7,802 bases of DNA, taken from an uncultured Candidatus Altimarinota bacterium (GTDB taxonomy: Bacteria > Patescibacteriota > Gracilibacteria > BD1-5 > JAGOOR01). Each line of letters begins with the position of its first letter. Position 1 is the first letter of the stretch. Positions 1 through 7,050 of this stretch are shown here, in pieces. The notes under the pieces were generated by a model. The model worked only from the letters and a program-made list of their open reading frames with translations, made no database searches and had not been told where the DNA came from. Location of the stretch: contig CALETF010000157.1 in the NCBI GenBank assembly GCA_937920005.1, positions 1 to 7,802 of the forward strand, given 5' to 3'. Both the position numbers and the translations under genes were made by a program.

Positions 1-1
1 C

Positions 2-406
2 CTTGAAACAAGAAACTACTATTGTGAACCTGTTGCAGTCGCACAGCTTGTTCAAGCCGTGCAGGAACAAATCAATCTTCGGAATAGAATTTCTGATATT
101 CCTGTTCGTAGTTTGAGATTCTCAGAGCTTACAGATACGTGATATAATCAAACAAGTGATTCACGGTTTTATTCTACTCCAGTTATTGTCGAAGTTGAGT
201 TATACCATTGATCTTTATTTGTTTTTGATAAAAGGCACCACAGCAGTGCTTTACCACTTATTATACAAAAAGACCCACAAGCTTGATATAAAATTATATA
301 CTGAATACATGAGTTGGGAGAGGAGGATATCCCGCCTATATTGCGACAATTTTTATTTGATATACATAATCCAGATTATCAACCCCAAGTATATGTATCT
401 TTTTAA
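2..406 (+). CDS. 3' end of an unidentified protein gene, with four UGA(Gly) codons
   Basis: One frame stays open from base 2 to a TAA at 404-406 if UGA is read as glycine, giving the last 134 residues of a protein whose start lies outside the window. The four UGA codons are at 140, 209, 284 and 302. The visible part is a mixed alpha/beta sequence with several Ile/Val-rich strands and no obvious membrane segment or signal. The C-terminal part is acidic (HELGEEDIPP) and followed by a short hydrophobic helix. I do not recognise the family. It lies 10 bases upstream of the next gene on the same strand, so the two may be co-transcribed. With the standard code it falls apart, and an unrelated frame at 156-410 looks more open, which is misleading. 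Confidence that the stretch is coding comes from the long uninterrupted frame and protein-like composition, not from homology. Confidence 0.7.
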
Positions 407-416
407 TTAGAAAAAT

Positions 417-671
417 ATGAAAAAAACTCTTGAATCTCGTATCGCTGAAATAGAATCCCGTAATGCTCGTGTCGAAAATGACAAAGCATGGGAGACCTCA
501 TGGACACGAAAAATTTCAATCCTGTTTATGACGTATATGATTCTCTGAATTTATATGGAAATTCTCTGAGTAGAAAATTGGTATCTCCATGCTTTGGTTC
601 CAACGTGTGGGTATTTCCTTTCGACACTTGCACTGCCCGTGATCCGAAATATGTGGGAACAGATTAAATAA
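417..671 (+). CDS. Small conserved CPR-type membrane protein, 84 aa, with two UGA(Gly) codons
   Basis: Starts at ATG 417 and ends at TAA 669-671, with UGA codons at 546 and 567. The first 25 residues are a charged amphipathic helix (MKKTLESRIAEIESRN), followed by an AWETSWTRK motif and two hydrophobic helices: roughly residues 33-50 and 57-77, the second with the LVPTCGYFLSTLALP signature. This layout matches, from memory, a small hypothetical protein frequent in Parcubacteria and related CPR genomes, where the motif is similar to DKAWETSWTR and the second helix ends in STLTLP. Its function is unknown; a two-pass inner-membrane location is inferred. The UGA codons sit at the end of helix 1 and in the turn (ILGIYMEILGVENW), where glycine is natural. 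No Shine-Dalgarno sequence precedes the start. It lies between the partial gene and glyS, all on the same strand. Confidence 0.85.
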
Positions 672-693
672 TATTTATTAACTTTTTTACTTT

Positions 694-2208
694 ATGAAAC
701 ACATTGTTGACCTCGCAAAAAACAGAGGATTTGTATTCCAGGGCTCAGAAATCTACGGCGGTCTCGCGAATACTTGGGACTATGGCCCTCTTGGTTCACT
801 CCTCAAAGAAAACCTCAAAAATCTCTGGATACGAGAATTCGTCCAGAAACGTCCTGATATGGTCCTCCTCGATGCAGCGATTCTCATGAATCCAAATGTC
901 TGGGTTGCTTCAGGACATGTCGGCGGTTTCTCTGATCCGCTTGTTGAATGTAGAGCTTGTCATCAAAGATTTCGTGCAGATAAAATTATTGAAAATCTTA
1001 TTGAAAATACTCTTAAGGCAGATAAATATTTTGAGAAGGTCTTCAAGGAAGAAAATATTAATTCTCCAGATGAAGATAGTAGAAAAGGTTATATAAGGAA
1101 GGCGTTACTTCCTCGTTATTGAATTGAAGTTAATAATCTTGTGCCTGAATCATGGCCTTTAGAAACTCAATTGAAATTTATTCGAGAATTTAATGTTTTT
1201 GATCAGAGATGAATTTGTCCTAATTGTGGTAAATGTGACTGGGCAGACATTAAGAAATTTAATCTCATGTTCAAAACCTCTCAAGGTGTCACAGAAGATT
1301 CTTCAGCGCTTGTATATCTCCGACCTGAGACAGCGCAGGGTATTTTCGTTGATTTTCCAAATATCGTCCGCACGTGTCGTCGTCGTGTACCATTTGGTGT
1401 AGCACAAGTCGGTAAGGCATTTCGAAATGAGATTACTCCTGGTAACTTCATCTTTCGTACTCGAGAATTCGAACAAATGGAAATCGAGTTTTTCTGTGAA
1501 CCAGGGACACAACTTGATTGGCACGAGAAGTGGAAAGCAGACTGCAAAAAATTTCTCATGGAAACAGTGGGTATCAAAGAAAAAAATCTCCGCTTCCGTG
1601 AACACGAAAAAGACGAACTCTCTCATTATTCTGATGGAACATTTGATATCGAATACGATTTCCCAAGCATTGGATTTTCTGAGCTTCAGGGTATCGCATC
1701 TCGTACGGACTTTGACCTCAATGCGCACATGAAAGAAAGTAAGCAAGATATGAGCTACTTTGATCCCGTAAAAAATACTAAATACGTCCCATACGTTATC
1801 GAGCCGTCTATCGGTCTCACTCGTCTCTTCCTCGCGACACTCTGTGATGCGTATGATACAGTTCCAGATGGTGATGAAGGTGGAGAGAGAATTGTCCTCC
1901 GACTCAAGCCAGAAGTCGCACCAGTGAAAATCGCTGTTTTACCACTTGTGAAGAAACTCAACGAAAAAGCGGAAGAAGTGTTTCAGATGCTCTCGAAACA
2001 TTTCATGACCTGGTACGATGAAACGGGTTCTATCGGTAAGCGTTATGCACGTTTCGACGAAATCGGTACACCATGGTGTGTGACTATCGACTTTGATAAT
2101 TCACTCGAAAAAAATGCCGTGACAATACGAGATCGAGATACGGCAGAGCAGGTGATTGTTCCAATTGATGAGCTGATTGAGTATTTCCAGAAACAGCTCC
2201 AAAATTAA
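694..2208 (+). CDS. glyS: Glycyl-tRNA synthetase (class II, single-chain dimer type), 504 aa, with two in-frame UGA(Gly) codons
   Basis: Joins glycine to tRNA-Gly in the cytoplasm using ATP. In a code-25 organism it must also charge the UGA-reading tRNA-Gly(UCA). Visible family marks: GLANTWDYGPLG near residues 24-35; Zn-type cysteines C86/C89 and C175/C178/C181; RPETAQG from R210; class II motif 2 around FRNE (243-246); motif 3 GLTRLF with R377; then a C-terminal anticodon-binding domain starting about residue 408 (VAPVKIAVLPL). The length fits the bacterial alpha2 form that resembles the archaeal/eukaryotic type. The start ATG gives the usual N-terminus (HIVDLAKNRGFVFQGSEIYGG). UGA codons at 1120 (residue 143) and 1210 (residue 173) both lie in the variable insert between the two cysteine pairs; outside it I count only GGN glycine codons. 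It is 22 bases downstream of the 84-aa gene, with an AT-rich gap and no Shine-Dalgarno. Its TAA overlaps the stop of the convergent permease gene. With the standard code it appears as two pieces, 694-1122 and 1267-2208. Confidence 0.96.
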
Positions 2209-3116
2209 GCCGTTGCTGTATTAGTTTTTCTCTCTTCTATGAAATGACAGTGGGGGAGTATGACAATGCTCATGAGGATGGTCATGGCTGCGACGACTTT
2301 CATCGGCGATGGTGTCACGTCATAGAGCATATAGTCCAGTATAAAACCTGTGAGTGGGAAGGCGAGCTCAAAAATAGTAGCAATCGTAGCAGGGACATCT
2401 CGGAGTCCGCGATAGTAGAGACTATAGGCGAGGAGGTCTGATACGAATATAATAAAGAGGACATTGATAGGACTTGAGATGAGCCTCGTAGACATCTCTC
2501 CGAGTGCTATCATCTCATGGGAGAAAAAGACAATAATCCATCCGAGAATACCAGTGAAAAAAAGTCGGAGTGCGAGGGCGTAGAGATGTGAATTGTGTGT
2601 GAGTACTATCTTGCTAAAAGTTGTGCCTGAACCCCAGAAAACAGCAGTGAGGAGGGCATAGATGTAGGCATGTGTAGAAGAAGGACTGAGAGTAAAACCA
2701 GTATCTCAAACAGTGAGAAGAATACTCGCAAAAATGGTTGTTGCCGCAAAGGCATAAAAAGACCCTTTTGGATGCTCTCAGAGGACAATTGCCGAAGTAA
2801 TAATTGTAAAAATTGGTTGTAGACCAATCAGGACAAACACAAATCCGAGTGATTCTGTCGCAGAAAGGGCTTGTGCAAAGCACCATGAGCCCCCAATACC
2901 ACCAAAAAGTATCATACCTATCATGGCTTTGATATTTTTGATTTTCTTTATGTGATTGCGCTTAAATGACCAAAGGAAGAGGAGAAGCAGGATTCCTGCT
3001 ATGCTCGTTTCGAGCGCTACCAACAAATCACCATTCAACGGTGTTCCTTGACGGACGTACCCATCAATTCCCCAGATGCCTGATGCTATGATGATGTAGA
3101 GCGCTGAGAGGGGCAT
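2205..3116 (-). CDS. EamA/DMT-superfamily permease, 303 aa, with two UGA(Gly) codons
   Basis: Integral membrane transporter of the drug/metabolite (EamA, RhaT-like) superfamily; the substrate cannot be told from sequence. About ten hydrophobic helices form two internal EamA repeats, roughly residues 1-135 and 150-295. Typical marks are an early IASGIWG helix, the end of repeat 1 (GLQPIFTIITSAIVLGEHPKG), the start of repeat 2 (LLTAVFWGSGTTFSK), and FELAFPLTGFILDY near the end. UGA codons on this strand are at 2780-2778 (residue 113) and 2708-2706 (residue 137). The first gives the LGE motif that EamA proteins commonly carry at the end of repeat 1, so glycine fits well. I chose ATG at 3116, one base after the TAA of the upstream gene (TAATATG), because the protein then begins directly with the first helix. 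A GTG at 3143 would add nine residues and overlap the upstream gene. It stops at TAA 2207-2205, overlapping glyS. Confidence 0.92.
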
Positions 3117-3117
3117 A

Positions 3118-3447
3118 TTATTTGATAAATAGATTTGCTCCACGAGTAGGGTAGGAGACGTTTTCGGTGAAATGACAGGTGTGCTGTTTTTCCCCCACCA
3201 TACATGACCATTTCCAGCTATGACGATGTTCTTCTATGTTTGAAACGAGTCCGGTATTGCACCAAGCACTCTCATCTGCAGAGGAAAAAGAAGCTGGTTT
3301 GGTACATATTTCGACTGTTTTTGGCATCGGATCACCAGAAACAGCGCTACTCAAGAGCGCTCCCGTATTTCCATGCTGTACCGCTTGGACTGTAAGAAGA
3401 CCTATTACAAGGGTTAAAAGCGGGAGATGGGGGAGGAGTTTATTCAT
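3118..3447 (-). CDS. Small secreted cysteine-containing protein, 109 aa
   Basis: Starts at ATG 3447-3445 and ends at TAA 3120-3118. Residues 1-22 are a signal peptide or membrane anchor (MNKLLPHLPLLTLVIGLL). The mature part has four cysteines in the pattern EIC..SSAD..WCNTG..SWKWSC..HTCHF. This recalls a short repeat seen in many bacterial surface proteins (form LC..G....V.G...W.WTC.G.NGG....C), here as one degenerate copy; that likeness is from memory and is not a firm family call. An exported, disulphide-stabilised protein is inferred. It is the first gene of a two-gene minus-strand unit; its stop is one base from the permease start, suggesting translational coupling. It contains no UGA codon. 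A purine run (GAGAGGG) lies directly before the ATG, too close for a normal ribosome binding site. No function is known to me. Confidence 0.82.
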   Translation of the reverse strand: MNKLLPHLPLLTLVIGLLTVQAVQHGNTGALLSSAVSGDPMPKTVEICTKPASFSSADESAWCNTGLVSNIEEHRHSWKWSCMVGEKQHTCHFTENVSYPTRGANLFIK

Positions 3448-3455
3448 ACCCTCTC

Positions 3456-3484
3456 AGAGTACCCTATTTTGAGGCTTATTTCAA
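3456..3484 (-). promoter_or_regulatory. Candidate promoter for the secreted-protein/permease pair
   Basis: On the minus strand TTGAAA (3484-3479) is followed after 17 bases by TACTCT (3461-3456). The -35 matches five of six consensus bases with ideal spacing; the -10 is poor (three of six). Transcription would start near 3449, almost at the ATG (3447), implying an mRNA with practically no leader. It overlaps in space with the oppositely oriented promoter of the nuclease gene. Confidence 0.4.
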
Positions 3485-3490
3485 CTATTT

Positions 3491-3520
3491 TTGTTTTATT
3501 ATTGCTGATATCAATACAAT
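3491..3520 (+). promoter_or_regulatory. Candidate promoter for the surface nuclease gene
   Basis: TTGTTT (3491-3496) and TACAAT (3515-3520) are separated by 18 bases in the AT-rich gap between divergent genes. Transcription would begin near 3526-3527, only about four bases before the ATG at 3531. The message would then be effectively leaderless, in keeping with the absence of any Shine-Dalgarno sequence. Confidence 0.5.
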
Positions 3521-3530
3521 AATGACATAA

Positions 3531-6500
3531 ATGAGAAAAAAATACTTTTTTCTTCCGATTTTTCTCAGCATTGTCCTCTTTGCTACAAGTCAATCGTCTC
3601 TTTTTTCCTGGTCATTTCAGCAGCCGACGTATCTTCTTGATAAGGAAAATACGACACTCACGAGCTATACCTGTGATACTGAGAAAGACGTATGTAAGGT
3701 AAATTTTGATTTTACATCAAGTGTGCCAACTGATGAGCCCAGTACACATTATTCCTGCCTTATTGATTTCTGATTTTGAACGACAGGAGAAGAAAATAAA
3801 TGCAATCCCAATACAGTTGAATTTCCAGTTGGAACCTGGGCTGTGCGTGTTTCGGTCAAAAAGATTGCTGATGATTCGATTGTCACTGAATGAACTCTCA
3901 CTATTATCCATCCAGATGGCACCATAGATCCTCTCCGCGTGACACATGTGCGTGAATGGCAGTCTCCGAGTTATTTGATTTCAAAAGATGACCCATCTCT
4001 GAGTGAATATATTTGCGATACAGAGCAGGACGAGTGCAAAGTAAATCTCAAGGTTATTCCCATGTTAGATGGTGTAGAGTCTTCACTCTTATCTTGTGAG
4101 ATAACATCGGATTTTGAAATCATTCCGACAAGCGACCCATGTAATCCTAATACCTCGACTGTGGCAACTGGAGAACATACTGTGACTATAAAAATCCTTG
4201 ATAAAACAAAAAACACTACACTTCAAACCTATCAGATTGTACTCAAGAATAACCCACCAGACACAACCATAGATCCAACCAGAGTCGTCGCAGATATATC
4301 TTGGCAACAGCCTACCTATCTCCTAGGAAAAGAGGACACATCAAAAAATGAATATACCTGTGACACAGAAAAGCCTGAGTGCAAAATCAATCTCCTTGTG
4401 ACACCAAAACTCGACTGACAGGAATCAGATAAAATCACCTGTCATATTTTTACTGATTTTGGTATGGATGAAAATGATTGTAATCCTGATACTGTTTCTG
4501 TTCCAATAGGTCAGCATACTCTCACTCTTGAAATAAAAAACAAAGCCACTGAAGCTCTGATTATTACTCGAATTCTCTTCCTCAAGTGACCTGCAACACA
4601 GACATTATGATGAGGCTCTGGTCCGTCTTTGTTGAATTTGTCCAGTGTAACTCTCACGGTACAGAGCGGATTGGATGAATCCGGTGTGTGCAAGACTCCA
4701 ACATGTCAGGTCAATTTCTTGGCTGAAGTACCAGAAAGTGCTCGCTGTGAGTGGGATTTTGGAGGAGGAGTTTTTGAAACAACAGATACTGACAAAAAAT
4801 GTAATCCCGGGTATGTGCGATTTTCTCGAGATGCTACGATACGTCTCGTCGCCTATGATCCAAATAATTCATCAAATAGAGTTGAAAAAACTATTCAGAT
4901 TTTTAAAAATGCTAAAAAACAAGAAACATGTATTGATTGTGATGATCCACAATGAAAGATACAAATTTCTGCAGTCCTCCCGAATCCACCACGTGCTGAC
5001 ACGGTGGAATGGATAGAGATAGAAAATATCTCGGAAGAAAACATATCTCTCGATTGATGTAAGATCGCAGACGAGAGTCGATCATACAAAATGACAGGAA
5101 TGCTCGGAGCGAAACAGGTCATGCGATTCCGTCAGGCGATTACCTGATTAACCCTCTGAAATACCAAGGAAAAAATTACTCTTACATGTGGTGAGAATGC
5201 CATAGATACATTTTCTTGGGATTTTCCTGTACCAACAAGCTATATTCTCAGGCGAAAAGTTCTGCAAAATACCCCAGAACAAGCTACTGTTGTGCGTGTG
5301 ATAGATGGAGACACAATTGATGTGACAATAGCAGGGGAGATAACTCGTCTTCGACTTCTGGGGATAGATACTCCTGAAACGGTTCATCCACGGAAAGCAG
5401 TTGAAAAGTTCTGAAAAGAAGCGAGTAATTTCACCCGCATGACCCTCGAAGGGAAGACTGTATGGCTCACCTTTGATACTGAGCCAGTGGATCATTATGG
5501 TCGTAGATTAGCGTATATATGGCAGTGTAGTGGCAATTTTTCAGAAAAAGATTGTACGCTTTTCAATGCTTCTATTGTCGCTCAGGGTTATGCCCGCATG
5601 GAGCGACGATTTCCATTTCGTTTTTATGAACGATTTTTAGATGTAGAAAAAGAGGCAAAAAAGGCGAGTCTCGGCATTTGGTCCGATCCAGAAGTGGCGA
5701 AAACAATGAATGCCCTCACGAGTGATGAAAAGGACATACTGACTTCAGAACAAGAAAAAGAGTATCTCGAACTCCAGGAGGAATTGCTCCGCTGTGAAGA
5801 AGGAGAGGATGTATGTGATACTGAAATGACGTGGGAAACAATAACGGAGAAAATAACTACCCTGAAGGCAGAGTACAAAAAATCCGGCATCATAGATATA
5901 GATGGCAAGACGTGGTGAGATTTTTCTTTCTTTCTTGAGATATTTTTAGGAGATAAGCTGGTAGAAAAAATACTAATACAAACTGATGAGATAGGAAAAT
6001 ATAAGACATTGTGGATACCAGAAAAAACAGGAATATATACCATAAAAGCCAGTTTCGTACACGATCAATTGCAGGTCCAAAAAGAAGGGAAAGTGGATGT
6101 TCCATATCTGTCGTCTCATTTTCTCACACCACTCAGTGCAGAGATACTGCTTCAATGACAAAAAACCAACAATCGCGTACTCGAAGGTGATACTTTTTTG
6201 TGCAAAAGTAGGGGAACGTGCTCTCTCAATGTCACCGCTCAGACAAATAGGGAGTGAAATGTGCATTATTTTTGGATATTTCCTGATGGTTCCATATCAG
6301 ACAAGGAAAACCCAACAGCAATCAGTCTCGGTTATGGTGAATTTACTGTTATATTGTTCGTTTCTGACGATATAACCGGAGAGATACACTCTTCGACCTT
6401 ATCTGTCAGGCATACGCCCCTCCCAAAAACTGCCAAAAAATCCTCTTTCTCAACAAAATATACCCTCGACATAAAGGAAATTCCAGAAGACGTAGGAGGA

Positions 6501-6611
6501 TGAAATATGGTTTGAGAAAAAGAATCACGAGAAACCCTTATGTATCAATTGGTACTGCTCTTCCTGACGTCCGGATTTGTTTATATTTTTCTTGTATTCA
6601 AATCTGAGTAA
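3531..6611 (+). CDS. Multidomain cell-surface nuclease: PKD-like modules, lamin-tail domain, staphylococcal-type nuclease, C-terminal anchor; 1026 aa with 17 UGA(Gly) codons
   Basis: Likely an exported, membrane-anchored enzyme that cuts nucleic acids outside the cell. One frame runs from ATG 3531 to TAA 6609-6611 with UGA at 3771, 3777, 3891, 4416, 4587, 4608, 4611, 4953, 5055, 5145, 5157, 5412, 5916, 6156, 6255, 6501 and 6513. Order of parts: signal/anchor helix 1-23; three repeated cysteine modules with W27, W143 and W258; a PKD-like module about 380-465 (CEWDFGGG); a lamin-tail-like domain about 476-565 (EWIEIENIS...LDGCKI); a nuclease domain about 585-717 with D594, R608, D613, E616 and R658, matching D21, R35, D40, E43 and R87 of staphylococcal nuclease; a charged coiled-coil-like stretch 735-790; a last PKD-like module about 885-950; and a hydrophobic helix near residues 1003-1022 followed by KSE. 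About 42 glycines use GGN, so UGA serves more than a quarter of glycines. It probably scavenges nucleotides or attacks extracellular DNA; that role is inference. Standard-code annotation splits it into many pieces. Confidence 0.93.
3609..4586 (+). repeat. Three tandem protein-level repeats of about 115 residues
   Basis: Inside the surface nuclease. Each copy opens with W.QQP.YLL or a variant, then YTCDTE...CKVN, a central Cys, CNP(N/D)T, and a strand ending such as HTVTIKI. First-Cys positions are residues 48, 162 and 277; second-Cys 55, 169 and 284; Trp 27, 143 and 258, so the period is 114-116. The CDTE..CKVN hairpin probably carries a disulphide. Looser versions recur at C387/C392 and C891/C897 in the PKD-like modules, suggesting all belong to one beta-sandwich family. 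Confidence 0.85.
5283..5681 (+). other. Staphylococcal nuclease-like (TNase) domain within the surface protein
   Basis: From ATVVRVIDGDTID to ASLGIW. Calcium-ligand and catalytic residues of the family are all present: the aspartates of DGDT and GIDTPE, the arginine of RLLGIDTPE, the glutamate after DTP, and the arginine of YGRRLAY. The stretch ETVHPRKAVEKFGKEAS follows the staphylococcal enzyme almost residue by residue. The in-frame UGA at 5412-5414 sits where that enzyme has Gly55. An active phosphodiesterase is therefore expected. Confidence 0.93.
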
Positions 6612-6653
6612 AATATTTGTCAAGTGTAACTATTCACCTATTTAAACTTGATT

Positions 6654-6677
6654 TCGTATAAAAATAGATACGATTTT
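6654..6677 (+). terminator. Possible weak hairpin terminator after the surface nuclease gene
   Basis: TCGTAT (6654-6659) pairs with ATACGA (6668-6673) around an 8-base A-rich loop and is followed by TTTT. The stem is only six base pairs and AT-rich, so this is a weak candidate. Upstream, TTGTCA at 6617-6622 could be a -35 element for the next gene, but no convincing -10 partner was found. Confidence 0.3.
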
Positions 6678-6730
6678 ATGGCATAGAGTAGTTTTATCAT
6701 GATTGTGTGATTTATTTTCTAAACCGTTTT

Positions 6731-7048
6731 ATGCGTAGACATGATCAGAGTGACCACTGAGAAGAGAATTTCTGTCATAGAAAAAATAAGCCAAAATCTA
6801 ATTCGTTTCATCGCTGGAATCAGTGATTAAAGAGAAGGGATAGAATAGAAAAATTAGAAAATGCTTTTGGCATTACAGTAAAGTGTGCTGGCCTAGCTCT
6901 AGGCATAGTCGCCATGTTGAGCATTCCTGGTGCAAAAAATACCGGGAATAAACAGGAGGTACAACCAGTTGAAATGGGTGAAAAATATATTTCTCCAACA
7001 TCAGACAGGGTTGCAACCATTTTGTCCGTTACAAATGCTATAAAATAA
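6731..7048 (+). CDS. Hypothetical single-pass membrane protein, 105 aa, with two UGA(Gly) codons
   Basis: Readable only with UGA as glycine: ATG 6731, UGA at 6758 and 6824, TAA at 7046-7048. The N-terminal third is basic and polar (KNKPKSNSFHRW), followed by a charged helix RRDRIEKLENAFGI. A hydrophobic segment follows at about residues 50-68 (VKCAGLALGIVAMLSIPG), then a polar C-terminal tail of about 37 residues. The layout suggests a single membrane helix with a positively charged cytoplasmic N-terminus. I recognise no family. The frame is continuous after the previous TAG at 6689; a GTG at 6707 is a possible alternative start. It sits alone between the nuclease gene and trigger factor, all on the same strand, with no Shine-Dalgarno. 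Confidence rests on frame length, protein-like composition and the good membrane segment. Confidence 0.65.
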
Positions 7049-7050
7049 AA

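Noticed and set aside
156..410. Plus-strand open frame of 84 codons near the window start
   Set aside because: It overlaps the better 2-406 frame, which is continuous with UGA as glycine and ends cleanly before the next gene; the 156-410 translation is a Tyr/Leu/Ile-rich shadow.
1281..1746. Minus-strand open frames inside glyS
   Set aside because: They are shadows of a strongly conserved synthetase frame, and their translations show no protein-like features.
694..2208. UGA as selenocysteine
   Set aside because: UGA is frequent, scattered over six genes, not in redox motifs, and no downstream SECIS-like hairpin was apparent.
5624..6266. Minus-strand open frames opposite the surface nuclease
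   Set aside because: Ser/Phe-rich low-complexity translations antisense to a well-supported coding region.
3771..6515. Region as a decayed pseudogene with many nonsense mutations
   Set aside because: All 17 interruptions are UGA, none UAA or UAG, and there are no frameshifts over 1026 codons. Catalytic residues are intact, and neighbouring genes show the same pattern.
546..6515. UGA as tryptophan (Mycoplasma-type code 4)
   Set aside because: Tryptophan is regularly written TGG, and UGA falls at positions where families have glycine (nuclease Gly55, EamA LGE, Gly-rich linkers).
6820..7020. Minus-strand 66-codon frame upstream of trigger factor
   Set aside because: It lies antisense to the 6731-7048 gene, which has a better membrane-protein composition and the same strand as its neighbours.
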